64,000 nt of DNA from contig OZ241383.1 in the NCBI GenBank assembly GCA_965200775.1, forward strand, positions 2,542,001 to 2,606,000, written 5' to 3'. The stretch is from Poriferisocius sp965200775 (lineage in GTDB: Bacteria > Actinomycetota > Acidimicrobiia > Acidimicrobiales > Bin134). Under the pieces are notes generated by a model that was given only the letters and a program-made list of their open reading frames with translations, did no database searches and was not told the DNA's origin. Of the stretch, positions 7,425 through 15,939 are shown in pieces. A program made the position numbers and the translations under genes. How positions within the stretch are numbered: position 1 is the stretch's first letter; each line of letters begins with the position of its first letter.

Positions 7425-8483
7425 GCAATCGCCGGTGTTGGCAACTGTGCCAGTTCTCTGGTGCAGGGGCTCCACTACTACGCCGACGCCGAGCCCGAGG
7501 ATTCCGTCCCCGGCCTCATGCACGTTGTGCTCGGCGGCTACCACATCAACGACGTAGTGCCTGTGGCGGCCTTCGATGTGGACGCTTCCAAGGTCGGTCT
7601 CGATCTGGGCAAGGCCATCGGGGCCACGCCCAACAACACGGTGCAGTTCTGCGATGTGCCCGACACGGGCGTGCGGGTGCAGCGGGCCCCCACCCTGGAC
7701 GGGTTCGGTCAGTTCTACCGGGCCCAGTGCGAAGAATCCCCCGCCGAGCCGGTGGACGTGGCTGAGGCGCTGCGGGAGTCGGGTGCCGACGTGCTCATCT
7801 CCTACCTGCCTGTGGGTTCCGAGCAGGCCCAGCGCCACTATGCCGAGTGCTGCCTGGAGGCCGGCGTGGCTTTCGTGAACGCCATCCCGGTGTTCATCGC
7901 CTCCGATCCCGACTGGGCTCAGCGGTTCACCGACGCCGGGGTGCCTGTGGTGGGCGATGACATCAAGAGCCAGGTGGGGGCCACCATCGTGCATCGCACC
8001 CTGGCCCGCCTCTACGAGGATCGAGGCGTGGAACTCGACCGTACCTACCAGCTCAACTTCGGCGGGAACATGGACTTCATGAACATGCTGGAGCGGTCCC
8101 GTTTGGAGTCCAAGAAGATTTCCAAGACCCAGTCGGTAACCAGCCAGCTCGACAACGGCATTGCCGCCGATGACGTTCACATCGGCCCCAGCGACCATGT
8201 TCCCTGGCTCCACGATCGGAAGTGGGCCCATATCCGCCTGGAGGGACGGGGCTTCGGAGACGTTCCCCTCAACATCGACCTCAAGCTTGAGGTGGTGGAT
8301 TCTCCCAACTCGGCCGGGGTCATCATCGACGCCCTACGCTGCGCCAAGCTCGGCTTGGACCACGGCGTCGGCGGACCCCTCCTCGGCCCATCGGCCTACT
8401 TCATGAAGAGCCCACCCATCCAGTACCGCGACCAGGATGCCAGGGAGATGGTGGAGGCCTACGCCCGGGGCGAGGTGAGCTGA
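7404..8483 (+). CDS. ino1: Inositol-3-phosphate synthase
   Basis: A 359-residue enzyme that converts glucose 6-phosphate to 1L-myo-inositol 1-phosphate with NAD, the first step to phosphatidylinositol, mycothiol and related actinobacterial inositol compounds. The N-terminal Rossmann motif AIAGVGNCASSLVQG binds NAD. GDDIKSQVGATI, QLNFGGNMDF and SVTSQLDNGI are conserved family blocks. Length matches the short actinobacterial form. Start at 7404: MSKPIRIAIAG is the family N-terminus, and only this copy of the duplicated start is in frame. Translation is probably coupled to the upstream minicistrons and through them to padR. Confidence 0.95.
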   Translation: MSKPIRIAIAGVGNCASSLVQGLHYYADAEPEDSVPGLMHVVLGGYHINDVVPVAAFDVDASKVGLDLGKAIGATPNNTVQFCDVPDTGVRVQRAPTLDGFGQFYRAQCEESPAEPVDVAEALRESGADVLISYLPVGSEQAQRHYAECCLEAGVAFVNAIPVFIASDPDWAQRFTDAGVPVVGDDIKSQVGATIVHRTLARLYEDRGVELDRTYQLNFGGNMDFMNMLERSRLESKKISKTQSVTSQLDNGIAADDVHIGPSDHVPWLHDRKWAHIRLEGRGFGDVPLNIDLKLEVVDSPNSAGVIIDALRCAKLGLDHGVGGPLLGPSAYFMKSPPIQYRDQDAREMVEAYARGEVS

Positions 8484-8520
8484 CCGGCGCTGCCCCAGCC
8501 AGTACCGGCGGCGCTAGCCG

Positions 8521-9768
8521 CTAAGTGGAGTGAGCCGCCACCCTCTGGCTGTGCCACTGCCGGAGGTGGTTTCCTGCCTCCTCGGGGCCGATAGGACCGG
8601 AGTCGAGTCGAAGCCTGCGCAGCTCCTCCACGCATAGGCCCACCTCGGGGCCTGGCTCCAACCCGAGCAAGGCCATGATTGACGCACCGTCCAGCACCGG
8701 GAGATCGAACAGGTCGGGTTCGGCCTCCAGCAAACCGGCCACATCGGCCGACAGGGTCCCGGCGTCGCCCAGAGCCGAAGCCGCCGCCACCGCCTGATCG
8801 AGAACCGGGCCGGCGTCCACCACCCAGCGCCGCAAAGCGGGCAAAGTGTCGGGCGGCTGGTCCAATGCCCGGCGAGCTGCTGTCAGCATTGCGGCCACCG
8901 ACCGGCTGTCGGAGGTGGGTGCCCGCCGAGCTACCAGAGCGGAGCGAGCCTCCTCGGGCGACCCCACATCGGCCAGCAACACCGCCAGCCGCACCTGCCG
9001 ATCGGGGCCCGCTCGGCGGAGGCGCTCCAGGGCTTTGGAGCCGTCACCCACCGGGCCGAGCACCCGTTCGGCCAGGCCGGCTGCAAATAGCAGTTCGACG
9101 CCGGGTACCGGATCGGCCAGCTCCAGCAGTCGGTTCAGCTCGTCGCGTATCCGTTCGTCGGCCACGATTTCGAGTCGGTCGGCCATGGTGGTCATGGCCG
9201 CCACCAATCCCGGTTCGGCGACCAGGTCGAACTGGGCCAGGAACCGGGCCGCTCGCAACATGCGAAGGGGGTCGTCGCTGAACGTCTCGGCCGGGTCCAG
9301 GGGGGTGCGGAGGCGACGAGCGGCCAGGTCGGCCTCCCCTCCGAACGGATCCACCAGCTCCCCCGCCGGTAGCTCCACTGCCAGGGCGTTGATGGTGAAG
9401 TCCCGGCGGGAGAGGTCCACCTCAATGGCGTCGGCAAACTCCACGTCGGGCCGGCGCGAACCGGGCTGGTAACGCTCGGTACGGTGGGTGGTGATCTCCA
9501 GACGGCGGTCGCCCCGGCGAGCCCCGATGGTGCCGAACCGCTCCCCCTGGGTCCACAGGGTTCCGGCCCACCCCTCCAGGATCGACTTGACCTCCGGTGG
9601 CGCGGCATCAGTGGTGAAATCCAGGTCGAGGGTCGGACCCATGGGCAACCCCAGCAACCCGTCGCGCACCACCCCGCCCACCAGGTAGAGCCGGAAACCC
9701 CGGGCGGCAAACCGGTCGGCCAGCTCCCTGGTCTCCTCCCTGATAGAGACCAGGCTGTCGAGGCTCAT
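8521..9768 (-). CDS. CCA tRNA nucleotidyltransferase / PcnA-like
   Basis: A 415-residue class II nucleotidyltransferase that should add or repair the 3' CCA of tRNAs. The head has YLVGGVVRDGLLG and the catalytic DLDFTTDA (DxD), then RRDFTINALAV and GGEADLAARRLRTPLDP, the nucleotide-binding blocks. RAARFLAQFDL continues into the helical body. The HD phosphohydrolase motif of longer actinobacterial relatives is not seen. Its ATG overlaps the stop of the deacetylase-like gene (ATGA), so the two are co-translated. In mycobacteria pcnA lies next to a DUF6049 gene, and the same is nearly so here (11588). Confidence 0.88.
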   Translation of the reverse strand: MSLDSLVSIREETRELADRFAARGFRLYLVGGVVRDGLLGLPMGPTLDLDFTTDAAPPEVKSILEGWAGTLWTQGERFGTIGARRGDRRLEITTHRTERYQPGSRRPDVEFADAIEVDLSRRDFTINALAVELPAGELVDPFGGEADLAARRLRTPLDPAETFSDDPLRMLRAARFLAQFDLVAEPGLVAAMTTMADRLEIVADERIRDELNRLLELADPVPGVELLFAAGLAERVLGPVGDGSKALERLRRAGPDRQVRLAVLLADVGSPEEARSALVARRAPTSDSRSVAAMLTAARRALDQPPDTLPALRRWVVDAGPVLDQAVAAASALGDAGTLSADVAGLLEAEPDLFDLPVLDGASIMALLGLEPGPEVGLCVEELRRLRLDSGPIGPEEAGNHLRQWHSQRVAAHST

Positions 9769-10763
9769 GGCAGCAGCGCCGCCGCGGCAGTGGCCACCTC
9801 GGCGCCCGGCCCGCCTGCAGTGGCCGGCTCGGGCCGCCAAGACACCCCTGCCAGCGCAGCCACCGCAGCCGCAGCACTCCCGGCCAGGGCATCCAGGTCG
9901 TAACCGCCCTCCAAGAAAGCGATGCAGCGTCCCGGCGGCACCACCTCGATCACTGCTTGGGTGAGGTCGGCGAAGTCTCCGGCGGCCAGGCCCATGTCGG
10001 TCAACGGGTCTGCCCTGTGAGCATCGAACCCGGCCGACAGCACCAGCCACTCGGGGTCGAAGCTCTGCACCGCGGGCATCACCGCCTCATCCCAACCCCG
10101 GCGGTAGGCGTCGCCGGTGGCACCCGCCGGCATCGGCAGATTGATGGTGGTGCCCTGGCCTAGGCCGGCGCCCCGCTCCATGAGGCCGCCGGTCCCCGGA
10201 TAGAAGGGGTATTGATGCCACGACACGAACATCACCCGTTCGTCATCCCAGAACGCGTCTTGGGTGCCGTTGCCGTGGTGGGCGTCGTAGTCCACCACCA
10301 ACACCCGGTGGCCCCGGTCGGCCAGCGTCCGGGCGCAGATGGCCACGCTGTTGAATAGGCAGAACCCCATCGACCGGGTGGGTGTGGCGTGGTGCCCCGG
10401 CGGTCGCACAGCGCAGAAAGCGGCGCTCCCCCGGCCTCGGTCCAGATTGTCGATGGCGGTCAGCCCCGCTCCGGCGGCCAGCCGAGCTACGGCTTCCGAC
10501 TCGGCCGCCATCACCGTGTCGGGATCGAGCCTGCCCCCTCCGGCCTCGGTTACCTGGCCCACCAGGTCGAGCACCTGAGGTTGATGCACCGACAGCAACT
10601 CGGCGTCGGTGGCGGCTCGTGGTTCGACCGAAATCAGGGCATCGGACAGTCCGGCTTGCCGAACCCCGTCAAGCACGGCGCCCAGCCTGGCGGGCCGCTC
10701 GGGATGCGCCCGACCTGTGTCGTGATCCAGAAAACGCTCATCGGTGATCCAGAGAACCGACAC
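9765..10763 (-). CDS. Histone deacetylase family protein (AcuC-like)
   Basis: A 332-residue arginase/deacetylase-fold hydrolase. Motifs: RPPGHHATPTRSMGFC (the two active-site histidines), VLVVDYDAHHGNGTQ (metal Asp and His), DPEWLVLSAGFDAHRADPL (third metal Asp), and FLEGGYDLDAL near the end. All zinc ligands appear present, so an active deacetylase acting on acetyl-lysine or acetylpolyamines is likely. The GTG at 10763 is chosen because a TACCGT box lies 6 nt upstream; longer frames run into the neighbour. Transcribed with the CCA-transferase. Confidence 0.88.
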   Translation of the reverse strand: MSVLWITDERFLDHDTGRAHPERPARLGAVLDGVRQAGLSDALISVEPRAATDAELLSVHQPQVLDLVGQVTEAGGGRLDPDTVMAAESEAVARLAAGAGLTAIDNLDRGRGSAAFCAVRPPGHHATPTRSMGFCLFNSVAICARTLADRGHRVLVVDYDAHHGNGTQDAFWDDERVMFVSWHQYPFYPGTGGLMERGAGLGQGTTINLPMPAGATGDAYRRGWDEAVMPAVQSFDPEWLVLSAGFDAHRADPLTDMGLAAGDFADLTQAVIEVVPPGRCIAFLEGGYDLDALAGSAAAAVAALAGVSWRPEPATAGGPGAEVATAAAALLP

Positions 10764-10769
10764 GTCCCC

Positions 10770-10775
10770 ACGGTA
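10770..10775 (-). promoter_or_regulatory. -10 box of leaderless deacetylase-like gene promoter
   Basis: TACCGT on the minus strand ends 6 nt before the GTG at 10763. It should drive the deacetylase/CCA-transferase pair. Confidence 0.5.
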
Positions 10776-10847
10776 CTCTCGCCCCTGCCCCTCAACCCCC
10801 CATATTCCCGCTCCCACTCCCGCTCAGCCCTTCCTCATGGAGACCAT

Positions 10848-10853
10848 TAGCCT
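10848..10853 (+). promoter_or_regulatory. -10 box of leaderless GNAT gene promoter
   Basis: TAGCCT is followed by 7 nt and the ATG at 10861. It points to 10861 rather than the in-frame ATGs at 10744 and 10837. Confidence 0.45.
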
Positions 10854-10860
10854 CAGGCTC

Positions 10861-11598
10861 ATGCGGAGGCGGCTGTCGGAGCGCAAAGCGGGGACGCTTC
10901 GACTAGGGCGAGACCGCCTCGGCCTTCGACCCTGGGGTGGTGAGGCCGGCGCAGGTCTCATCGTGTTGCTCGATTCCGGGGCGGTCGTGGCCGACGCCAC
11001 CACCACCCGAGTCATTGAAACGGCGACAGCGGCCGGCTATCGGCGCCTGGTCACCTCCGCTCTCTCCGGCATCGAGTCGGAACCGTTTCTGCGGGCCGGG
11101 TTCAGGCCCTGCCAGCGTCTGGCCCTTCTGGCCCGACCGATCCAGAGCCGGCTCCCTACTCGCCGCACCGAAACCGTGATCCGGCGGGCTCGTCGCCGCG
11201 ACCACTCCTCGGTTCTGGCCGTGGACCATGCCGCCTTCGACCCCTTCTGGCGGACAGACCACGCCGGACTGCGCGACGCCCTTCGAGCCACCCCCTACCG
11301 GCGGTTTCGAGTGGTGCGCCCCGGCCCCCACTCCGGGGTGAACGGCTACGCCATCTGCGGGCGCAGCGGGCCGATCGGCTACCTGCAACGGTTGGCGGTG
11401 GCCCCCGATCAGCAGGGTCAAGGTACCGGAGAGGCGCTGGTTATCGACGGGCTGAGGTGGATGGGAAGGTGGGGGGTTTCTCAAGCCTGGGTCAACACCC
11501 CGCATCACAACTCGGGCGCGCTGCGGCTCTACGAGCGGCTGGGGTTCGAGCTGGTTCCCCCCGGGTTGCAGGTTCTGGAGCTGAACCTTGCGCCGTAG
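10861..11598 (+). CDS. GNAT-family N-acetyltransferase
   Basis: A 245-residue protein with a GNAT domain in its second half: IGYLQRLAVAPDQQGQGTGEAL is motif A, with the acetyl-CoA pyrophosphate loop QxxGxG, and NTPHHNSGALRLYERLGFEL is motif B. The first half is a degenerate GNAT-like fold (VVADATTTRVIETATAAGYR), so it may be a tandem form. Substrate unknown. The next gene starts inside its 3' end (11-nt overlap), so the two are one transcript. Confidence 0.78.
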   Translation: MRRRLSERKAGTLRLGRDRLGLRPWGGEAGAGLIVLLDSGAVVADATTTRVIETATAAGYRRLVTSALSGIESEPFLRAGFRPCQRLALLARPIQSRLPTRRTETVIRRARRRDHSSVLAVDHAAFDPFWRTDHAGLRDALRATPYRRFRVVRPGPHSGVNGYAICGRSGPIGYLQRLAVAPDQQGQGTGEALVIDGLRWMGRWGVSQAWVNTPHHNSGALRLYERLGFELVPPGLQVLELNLAP

Positions 11599-13615
11599 CA
11601 GACGAAAGGTGCCGGCGGTGCCGGCCGTATTGACACTGTTCACCATTTCGGCTCTTTTCGCCGGGATCGCATCGGTGGTCTCCCCGGTATCGGCTCAGGA
11701 GGGCAGCTCACCCGACGACGAGGCCAACATCGAGCTGGTTGGCCAGACCATGTGGGTGGAAGGCGAAGGGCTGTTCGAGGTCTTGTTTCGCCTGCTCAAC
11801 GTTCCCTCAGGCTCCACTATTGATATCGAGGTGGGAGAGCCGATCCGGTCCCGCACCGCGTTCCTGGATCGCCTGGCCGAGCCTTCCACCGGCCCGGTAC
11901 TACATCGAATAGCCACACTGAGCATCCCGGAACCCGACCCCGACGGTGTGTCGTCGCTCCGGTTCACCACCACAACACTGGGCCAGAGCATCACCGAGTC
12001 GAACCATCCGGTGATCTCGCTACCCGCCGAGGGGGTTTACCCGGTGAGCCTTGCGGTGCGAGACCCCGGTGGAACGCCCCTGGATGTCGTCAACACTTTC
12101 CTGGTCCGTACCCCGCCCCCTGATCCCGCCCTGCCGCCGATGCTGGTGAGCACGGTGCTGTCGGTGAGCGGACCTCCGGCGGTGGACGGAAGCGGCAACG
12201 TGAACCTGGGAACCACGGGCGACGATCTGCAAACGCTCGCAGCCGTGCTTGCTCCGAAACCGGATCGACCCGTTCACCCTGTCACCGTTTCTGTGGATCC
12301 CCATTTGATCGACGCCCTGGCCATAAGCGACGAACTGGGCCACGCCGAGCTGCTGAACCAGCTCCAGGAGGCCGGCGCCAACCGGGTTATCACCAGCAGC
12401 CCCTACGTCCCGCTGGCCGGCGATGCCTGGATTGACCAGGGTCTCGGCCTTCGGATCGGCTGGCAGATCGAATCGGGGGCTGCTGCGTTGGGGGAGCATC
12501 TCGGGCGTCAACCCGACCGGACCACCATGGTGCTGACCACGTCGGCCTCTCCCGAGTTGCTCCAGAGGCTTCAGCTCGAGCAGGTAGGGCTGGTCGTCGT
12601 GCCCGAGGCTCTGCTCGACTCGGCCAACGAGCTGTTCAGCTCATCGGCCAAGACATCTTTCCTGCTGCCCACGGTGGACGGTCGGATGCGAGCGGTGGCC
12701 ATCGACAGCGCGGTTGAGGTCCACTTCACTCGAACCGACGACCGTTCGGTTGTCCCCTACCTCGTGCTGGCAGACCTGGCGGCCCGGTGGTTCGAAGACC
12801 CCCAACAGCTCCGTGGAATCGTGCTGGCCCCGCCGTTGTCGGGTTCAACCCCGACCGGACTGGAAACGCTGCTCGACGAGATCGGCACCAGCCCGATCCT
12901 GAGCGCCGTTAATCTCCAAACGATTGTCGAGAACCTGGAACCCGACACTGTGAGGCAGGCTCGCTCGATAGAGGGCAACGGGTTCGAGGAGGACTATCAG
13001 GCGGCGTTGAACGACGGACAGCGCATCGCCCGGTCGTACCAGAACATGGTGGACCCGATTGCCACCTCGGGAACCCCCGAACGGATGCTCATCGAAACCC
13101 TGGAGCGGGCCTTGCTGCTGTCAGGGGCCTACGGGCTGACCGAGACCCAGCGGGACGAGTACCTGGCGGTGGTGGCCCAAACCGTGCGGGACACCGTGGC
13201 CGCCATCGAACCCCCGAGTCGCCGGCGCGTCACCCTGACCAGCCGGTCGGGGAGCATACCGATGCACATCCACAACAACCTGGACCACGATGTGATCGTT
13301 CTGATGGAACTGGTGAGCGACAAGCTCGAGTTCCCCGACGGCGACACCCTGCTCAAAACCCTCGCTCCCGGTGTCAACCCGGTGGAGGTACCGGTGCGGG
13401 CCAAGACCTCGGGAGACTCGGTGCTGGAAATCAGCGTCAACTCACCGGACGGTCGGCTGGCCCTGGGCCAATCCCAACTGACGGTACGGACCACCTCGCT
13501 GTCGGGGGTCGGGGTGGGCATCGCGGCTGTATCCCTGGCCATCCTGTTGCTGTGGTGGGCCCGCCACCTCCGATCCCGCCGCCACCTCACCCATACCCAA
13601 CCCACCACCCCCTGA
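11588..13615 (+). CDS. Secreted membrane-anchored DUF6049-like protein
   Basis: A 675-residue exported protein. An N-terminal signal peptide (basic MRRSRRK, hydrophobic core, VSAQ cleavage-like site near residue 36) precedes a large extracellular part. A single C-terminal membrane helix (GIAAVSLAILLLWWA) ends in a basic cytosolic tail. It resembles the DUF6049 proteins encoded beside pcnA and murJ in mycobacteria (Rv3909), thought to act at the cell envelope; murJ is not next to it here. TTG start at 11588, coupled to the GNAT gene; a GTG at 11609 is the alternative. Confidence 0.72.
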   Translation: MRRSRRKVPAVPAVLTLFTISALFAGIASVVSPVSAQEGSSPDDEANIELVGQTMWVEGEGLFEVLFRLLNVPSGSTIDIEVGEPIRSRTAFLDRLAEPSTGPVLHRIATLSIPEPDPDGVSSLRFTTTTLGQSITESNHPVISLPAEGVYPVSLAVRDPGGTPLDVVNTFLVRTPPPDPALPPMLVSTVLSVSGPPAVDGSGNVNLGTTGDDLQTLAAVLAPKPDRPVHPVTVSVDPHLIDALAISDELGHAELLNQLQEAGANRVITSSPYVPLAGDAWIDQGLGLRIGWQIESGAAALGEHLGRQPDRTTMVLTTSASPELLQRLQLEQVGLVVVPEALLDSANELFSSSAKTSFLLPTVDGRMRAVAIDSAVEVHFTRTDDRSVVPYLVLADLAARWFEDPQQLRGIVLAPPLSGSTPTGLETLLDEIGTSPILSAVNLQTIVENLEPDTVRQARSIEGNGFEEDYQAALNDGQRIARSYQNMVDPIATSGTPERMLIETLERALLLSGAYGLTETQRDEYLAVVAQTVRDTVAAIEPPSRRRVTLTSRSGSIPMHIHNNLDHDVIVLMELVSDKLEFPDGDTLLKTLAPGVNPVEVPVRAKTSGDSVLEISVNSPDGRLALGQSQLTVRTTSLSGVGVGIAAVSLAILLLWWARHLRSRRHLTHTQPTTP

Positions 13616-13659
13616 ACCACCTCTCCAGCGATTCAATCGAGCTGCCATTGGTTCTGCGG

Positions 13660-14235
13660 TCAGGGGTTGTTGTGCCAAGTCCGGCTGTAGATGTGTTCGG
13701 CCCGGGTCTCCTCGATGGCCTGGATGCCTCTTTCGCCATCTCGGGGATCAAGACCGAACTCGTGTATCGCGAAAAGGAGGATGTCTTCGATCGTGACCCG
13801 CCCGGTGGTCAGGTGAAGGCGCTTCATGTCGCCCTCGTATACGTGCAAGTGGGGGACAATGGCGGCCTTGGGCTGGTTCTCCTCCACATCTGGGTGCCAG
13901 TGCCACCCGACATGGCATCGGCCCTCTACTCGCAGCGTATAGATGTACTGGCGGGTGGTGAGCCTGTACCGCTCGGCAGAGGTCGAGGTCTTGGTGTTCC
14001 TGATGATCTCGAGCTCAAGAGCGGCGTCGAGGGTCACATCAGGGCGATTACGAAAGGGGGTGGCCGGCGGACCCCTGAACTTGGCCTTCAGCTTGGTCCC
14101 TTCCATGAGGTCCGAGTCCTTCTCCACTGGCAGGACCAGCAACCTGTGCAGGTCTGTGTCGATCACCTGGGTTGCGGCGCGCTGAATGGGCTCCGCGAAC
14201 GCGCTGACCACCTGGTAGGGGAATCGGCCCGGCAA
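13660..14235 (-). CDS. Toxin-like partner of cassette A (HLHV protein)
   Basis: A 191-residue protein with no family I can name firmly. The centre has a histidine-rich stretch (CHVGWHWHPDVEENQ) followed by PHLHV, then RLHLTTGRVTIEDILLFAIHEFGLDPRDG. The same order, HLHV, LH, a Gly-Arg-x-T-x-EDL helix and a DPRxG motif, recurs in the protein at 33932. The arrangement recalls TumE-type toxins, but that is a pattern match only. It follows a 63-codon gene by 6 nt. The TTG start at 14235 is weak; a GTG eight codons in is possible. A toxin role is inference. Confidence 0.55.
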   Translation of the reverse strand: MPGRFPYQVVSAFAEPIQRAATQVIDTDLHRLLVLPVEKDSDLMEGTKLKAKFRGPPATPFRNRPDVTLDAALELEIIRNTKTSTSAERYRLTTRQYIYTLRVEGRCHVGWHWHPDVEENQPKAAIVPHLHVYEGDMKRLHLTTGRVTIEDILLFAIHEFGLDPRDGERGIQAIEETRAEHIYSRTWHNNP

Positions 14236-14241
14236 AGAGTC

Positions 14242-14433
14242 TCAGGAAGCGGGCAGGAGTATGGCGACGTTCATGATGTCCGGATTCGGGTCGTCGACGA
14301 ACTCGCCGGCCTCCCACTTGGTCCGGAAGTCTTCGCCGGAAATGCCGAGGTATTCGCGGGCAGCAGCATCAAGCGCCGCGAGCAGATCGTCGAAAGTGCC
14401 GATGAACTCACTCTGAGCCACCTCGGATGTCAT
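14242..14433 (-). CDS. Small antitoxin-like partner of cassette A
   Basis: A 63-residue acidic protein with a good ribosome-binding site (GGAGG, 8 nt upstream of the ATG). The core DDLLAALDAAAREYLGIS then EDFRTKWEAGEF is predicted helical. It is similar in size and in the G[IV]-x-[DE]D[FL]R-x-G-x-F spacing to the 60-residue protein at 33609. It directly precedes the HLHV protein, the usual order for an antitoxin. No known DNA-binding motif (ribbon-helix-helix, AbrB, HTH) is seen. Confidence 0.5.
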   Translation of the reverse strand: MTSEVAQSEFIGTFDDLLAALDAAAREYLGISGEDFRTKWEAGEFVDDPNPDIMNVAILLPAS

Positions 14434-14597
14434 GGTCCTGCCTCCGTGTCAGTGTGATTACGCCCGGCGTGCCGGTGCCCCGGCAAACCCTGTCGCAGAA
14501 CAACTCAACACGCCCCATTATGCCATCACCAATGACAAAACTGCTGGCGGAGACCGAGGCGGGGGGTGATTCGAGACGGGGACGGTCGGCGTGGGAG

Positions 14598-14603
14598 TAA
14601 CCT
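14598..14603 (+). promoter_or_regulatory. -10 box of leaderless degV promoter
   Basis: TAACCT followed by 6 nt and the ATG at 14610, no ribosome-binding site. The identical hexamer precedes nuoA and lies upstream of tRNA-Trp. Confidence 0.6.
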
Positions 14604-14609
14604 CGGGGC

Positions 14610-15458
14610 ATGGCAGTTCGTATCGTGACCGACAGTGCCTGCGACCTGAGCGCGGCAGACATTGAGCATCACCAGATCAGTGTGGTCCCGCTGACCATCC
14701 GGTTCGGTGACGACGAGTACACCGACGGCGAGAACCTGTCGGCCGAGGAGTTCTACGAGAAGATGGCGTCCAGCAAGGAGCTGCCTTCCACAGCGGCTCC
14801 GGCTCCGGGAGCGTTTGAGGCCTGCTTCCGGGAGCTCGCCGGCGAAGGGGCCGAGGCTGTGGTGTGCGTCAATCTGTCGTTCGGTCTGTCGGCCACCGGG
14901 GAGTCGGCCCAGGCAGCCGCCCGGGCCCTGGAGGGCGAGGTGGATGTGCGGGTTGTGGACTCCGGTAAGGCGTCGGTGGGCCACGGTCTCATGGTGAAGG
15001 CCGCCGCCGAGGCCGCCGAGGCAGGAAGCAGCGCCGACGAGATCGAAGCCCACCTCGACCAACTCAGAGACCGGGTGTTCACCTATGCAGCGCTGGACAC
15101 CCTGGAAAATCTGAAAAAGGGTGGGCGCATCGGAGCCGCCCAGGCCCTGCTTGGAAGCGCCCTGTCCATCAAGCCCTGCGTTGACCTCACCTCCGGCGTG
15201 GTTGAGGAAGCAGGAAAGCAGAGGACAAGGGGCAAGGCCCGAGCCTGGTTGGCCAACAAGGTGGCCGAGGCCGGGGAGTTGGAGCATCTGGCCATCGCCC
15301 ACGCCGCGGCCGACGATTTGGATTCGTTCACGGCCCGTTTGGGCGACAACCCGGCCCGCAATCCGGTAACCGTCAACCTCATCGGCCCTGTGATCGGCAC
15401 CCACGCCGGACCCGGCGTCATCGCGGTGGCCATGATTCCCGCGCAACCGGCTGAGTAG
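14610..15458 (+). CDS. DegV family fatty-acid-binding protein
   Basis: A 282-residue DegV protein: IVTDSACDLS opens the fold, LSFGLSATGESAQAAA supplies the carboxylate-binding serine region, and LENLKKGGRIG is the conserved second-domain motif. In Firmicutes homologues (FakB) present fatty acids to a FakA kinase; no fakA lies nearby, so the role here is only inferred as lipid binding. Start from the leaderless -10 box. Confidence 0.88.
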   Translation: MAVRIVTDSACDLSAADIEHHQISVVPLTIRFGDDEYTDGENLSAEEFYEKMASSKELPSTAAPAPGAFEACFRELAGEGAEAVVCVNLSFGLSATGESAQAAARALEGEVDVRVVDSGKASVGHGLMVKAAAEAAEAGSSADEIEAHLDQLRDRVFTYAALDTLENLKKGGRIGAAQALLGSALSIKPCVDLTSGVVEEAGKQRTRGKARAWLANKVAEAGELEHLAIAHAAADDLDSFTARLGDNPARNPVTVNLIGPVIGTHAGPGVIAVAMIPAQPAE

Positions 15459-15478
15459 GCCCTAGCCAAGCCCCGCAC

Positions 15479-15546
15479 TGGCCTGCCGAAACCGCACCGG
15501 ACACGGCGACCTGCACCGCAAGTTCGTATTGGCCTGTCGAAACCGC
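15479..15546 (+). repeat. 17-bp direct repeat in the nuoA promoter region (period 51)
   Basis: Copies at 15479-15495 and 15530-15546 differ at one base (TGGCCTG[C/T]CGAAACCGC). The second copy includes the likely -35 hexamer of nuoA, so the repeat may be a duplicated promoter element or a pair of regulator sites. Confidence 0.55.
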
Positions 15547-15558
15547 CGTCGGTAACCT
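15529..15558 (+). promoter_or_regulatory. nuo operon promoter (TTGGCC-18-TAACCT)
   Basis: -35 TTGGCC at 15529-15534, 18-bp spacer, -10 TAACCT at 15553-15558, then 7 nt to the GTG of nuoA. The operon mRNA should be leaderless. Confidence 0.6.
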
Positions 15559-15565
15559 TCGCCCC

Positions 15566-15931
15566 GTGTCGGAGTTCCTCCGCGACTACTTCCTCGTCGT
15601 CCTGTTCCTGCTGCTGGCCGGTGCGCTGGTGTTCGGGATGCTGGGACTCAGCAGCTTCCTACGCCCCACCCGATCGCAGCCCCAGAAGTACATCAACTAC
15701 GAGAGCGGGGTTGATCCCGTCGGCTTGGGCTGGTCGCAGAGCAACATCCGCTACTACGTGTTCGCCCTTCTGTTCGTGATGTTCGACGTGGAAGCGGTGT
15801 TCATCTTCCCGTGGGCCACCCGCCTGGAGGCCTACGGCACGTTCGGCCTAGTCGAGATGGCCATCTTCATCTTCATCCTGGCGCTGGGGCTGGTGTACGC
15901 CTGGCGCAAGGGCGTCCTTCGGTGGATCTGA
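15566..15931 (+). CDS. nuoA: NADH-quinone oxidoreductase subunit A
   Basis: A 121-residue complex I membrane subunit with three membrane helices (about 8-30, 65-82, 90-112). YESGVDPVG and the acidic LLFVMFDVEAVFIFPW segment are signature parts of the quinone-site loop and third-subunit interface. First gene of the operon, GTG start set by the -10 box. NuoB follows after 8 nt. Confidence 0.95.
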   Translation: MSEFLRDYFLVVLFLLLAGALVFGMLGLSSFLRPTRSQPQKYINYESGVDPVGLGWSQSNIRYYVFALLFVMFDVEAVFIFPWATRLEAYGTFGLVEMAIFIFILALGLVYAWRKGVLRWI

Positions 15932-15939
15932 GGTAAGCA

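Noticed and set aside
13660..14433. Naming cassette A a known toxin-antitoxin family
   Set aside because: No firm family motif such as PIN, RelE, HEPN or MNT is visible; only layout and histidine pattern.
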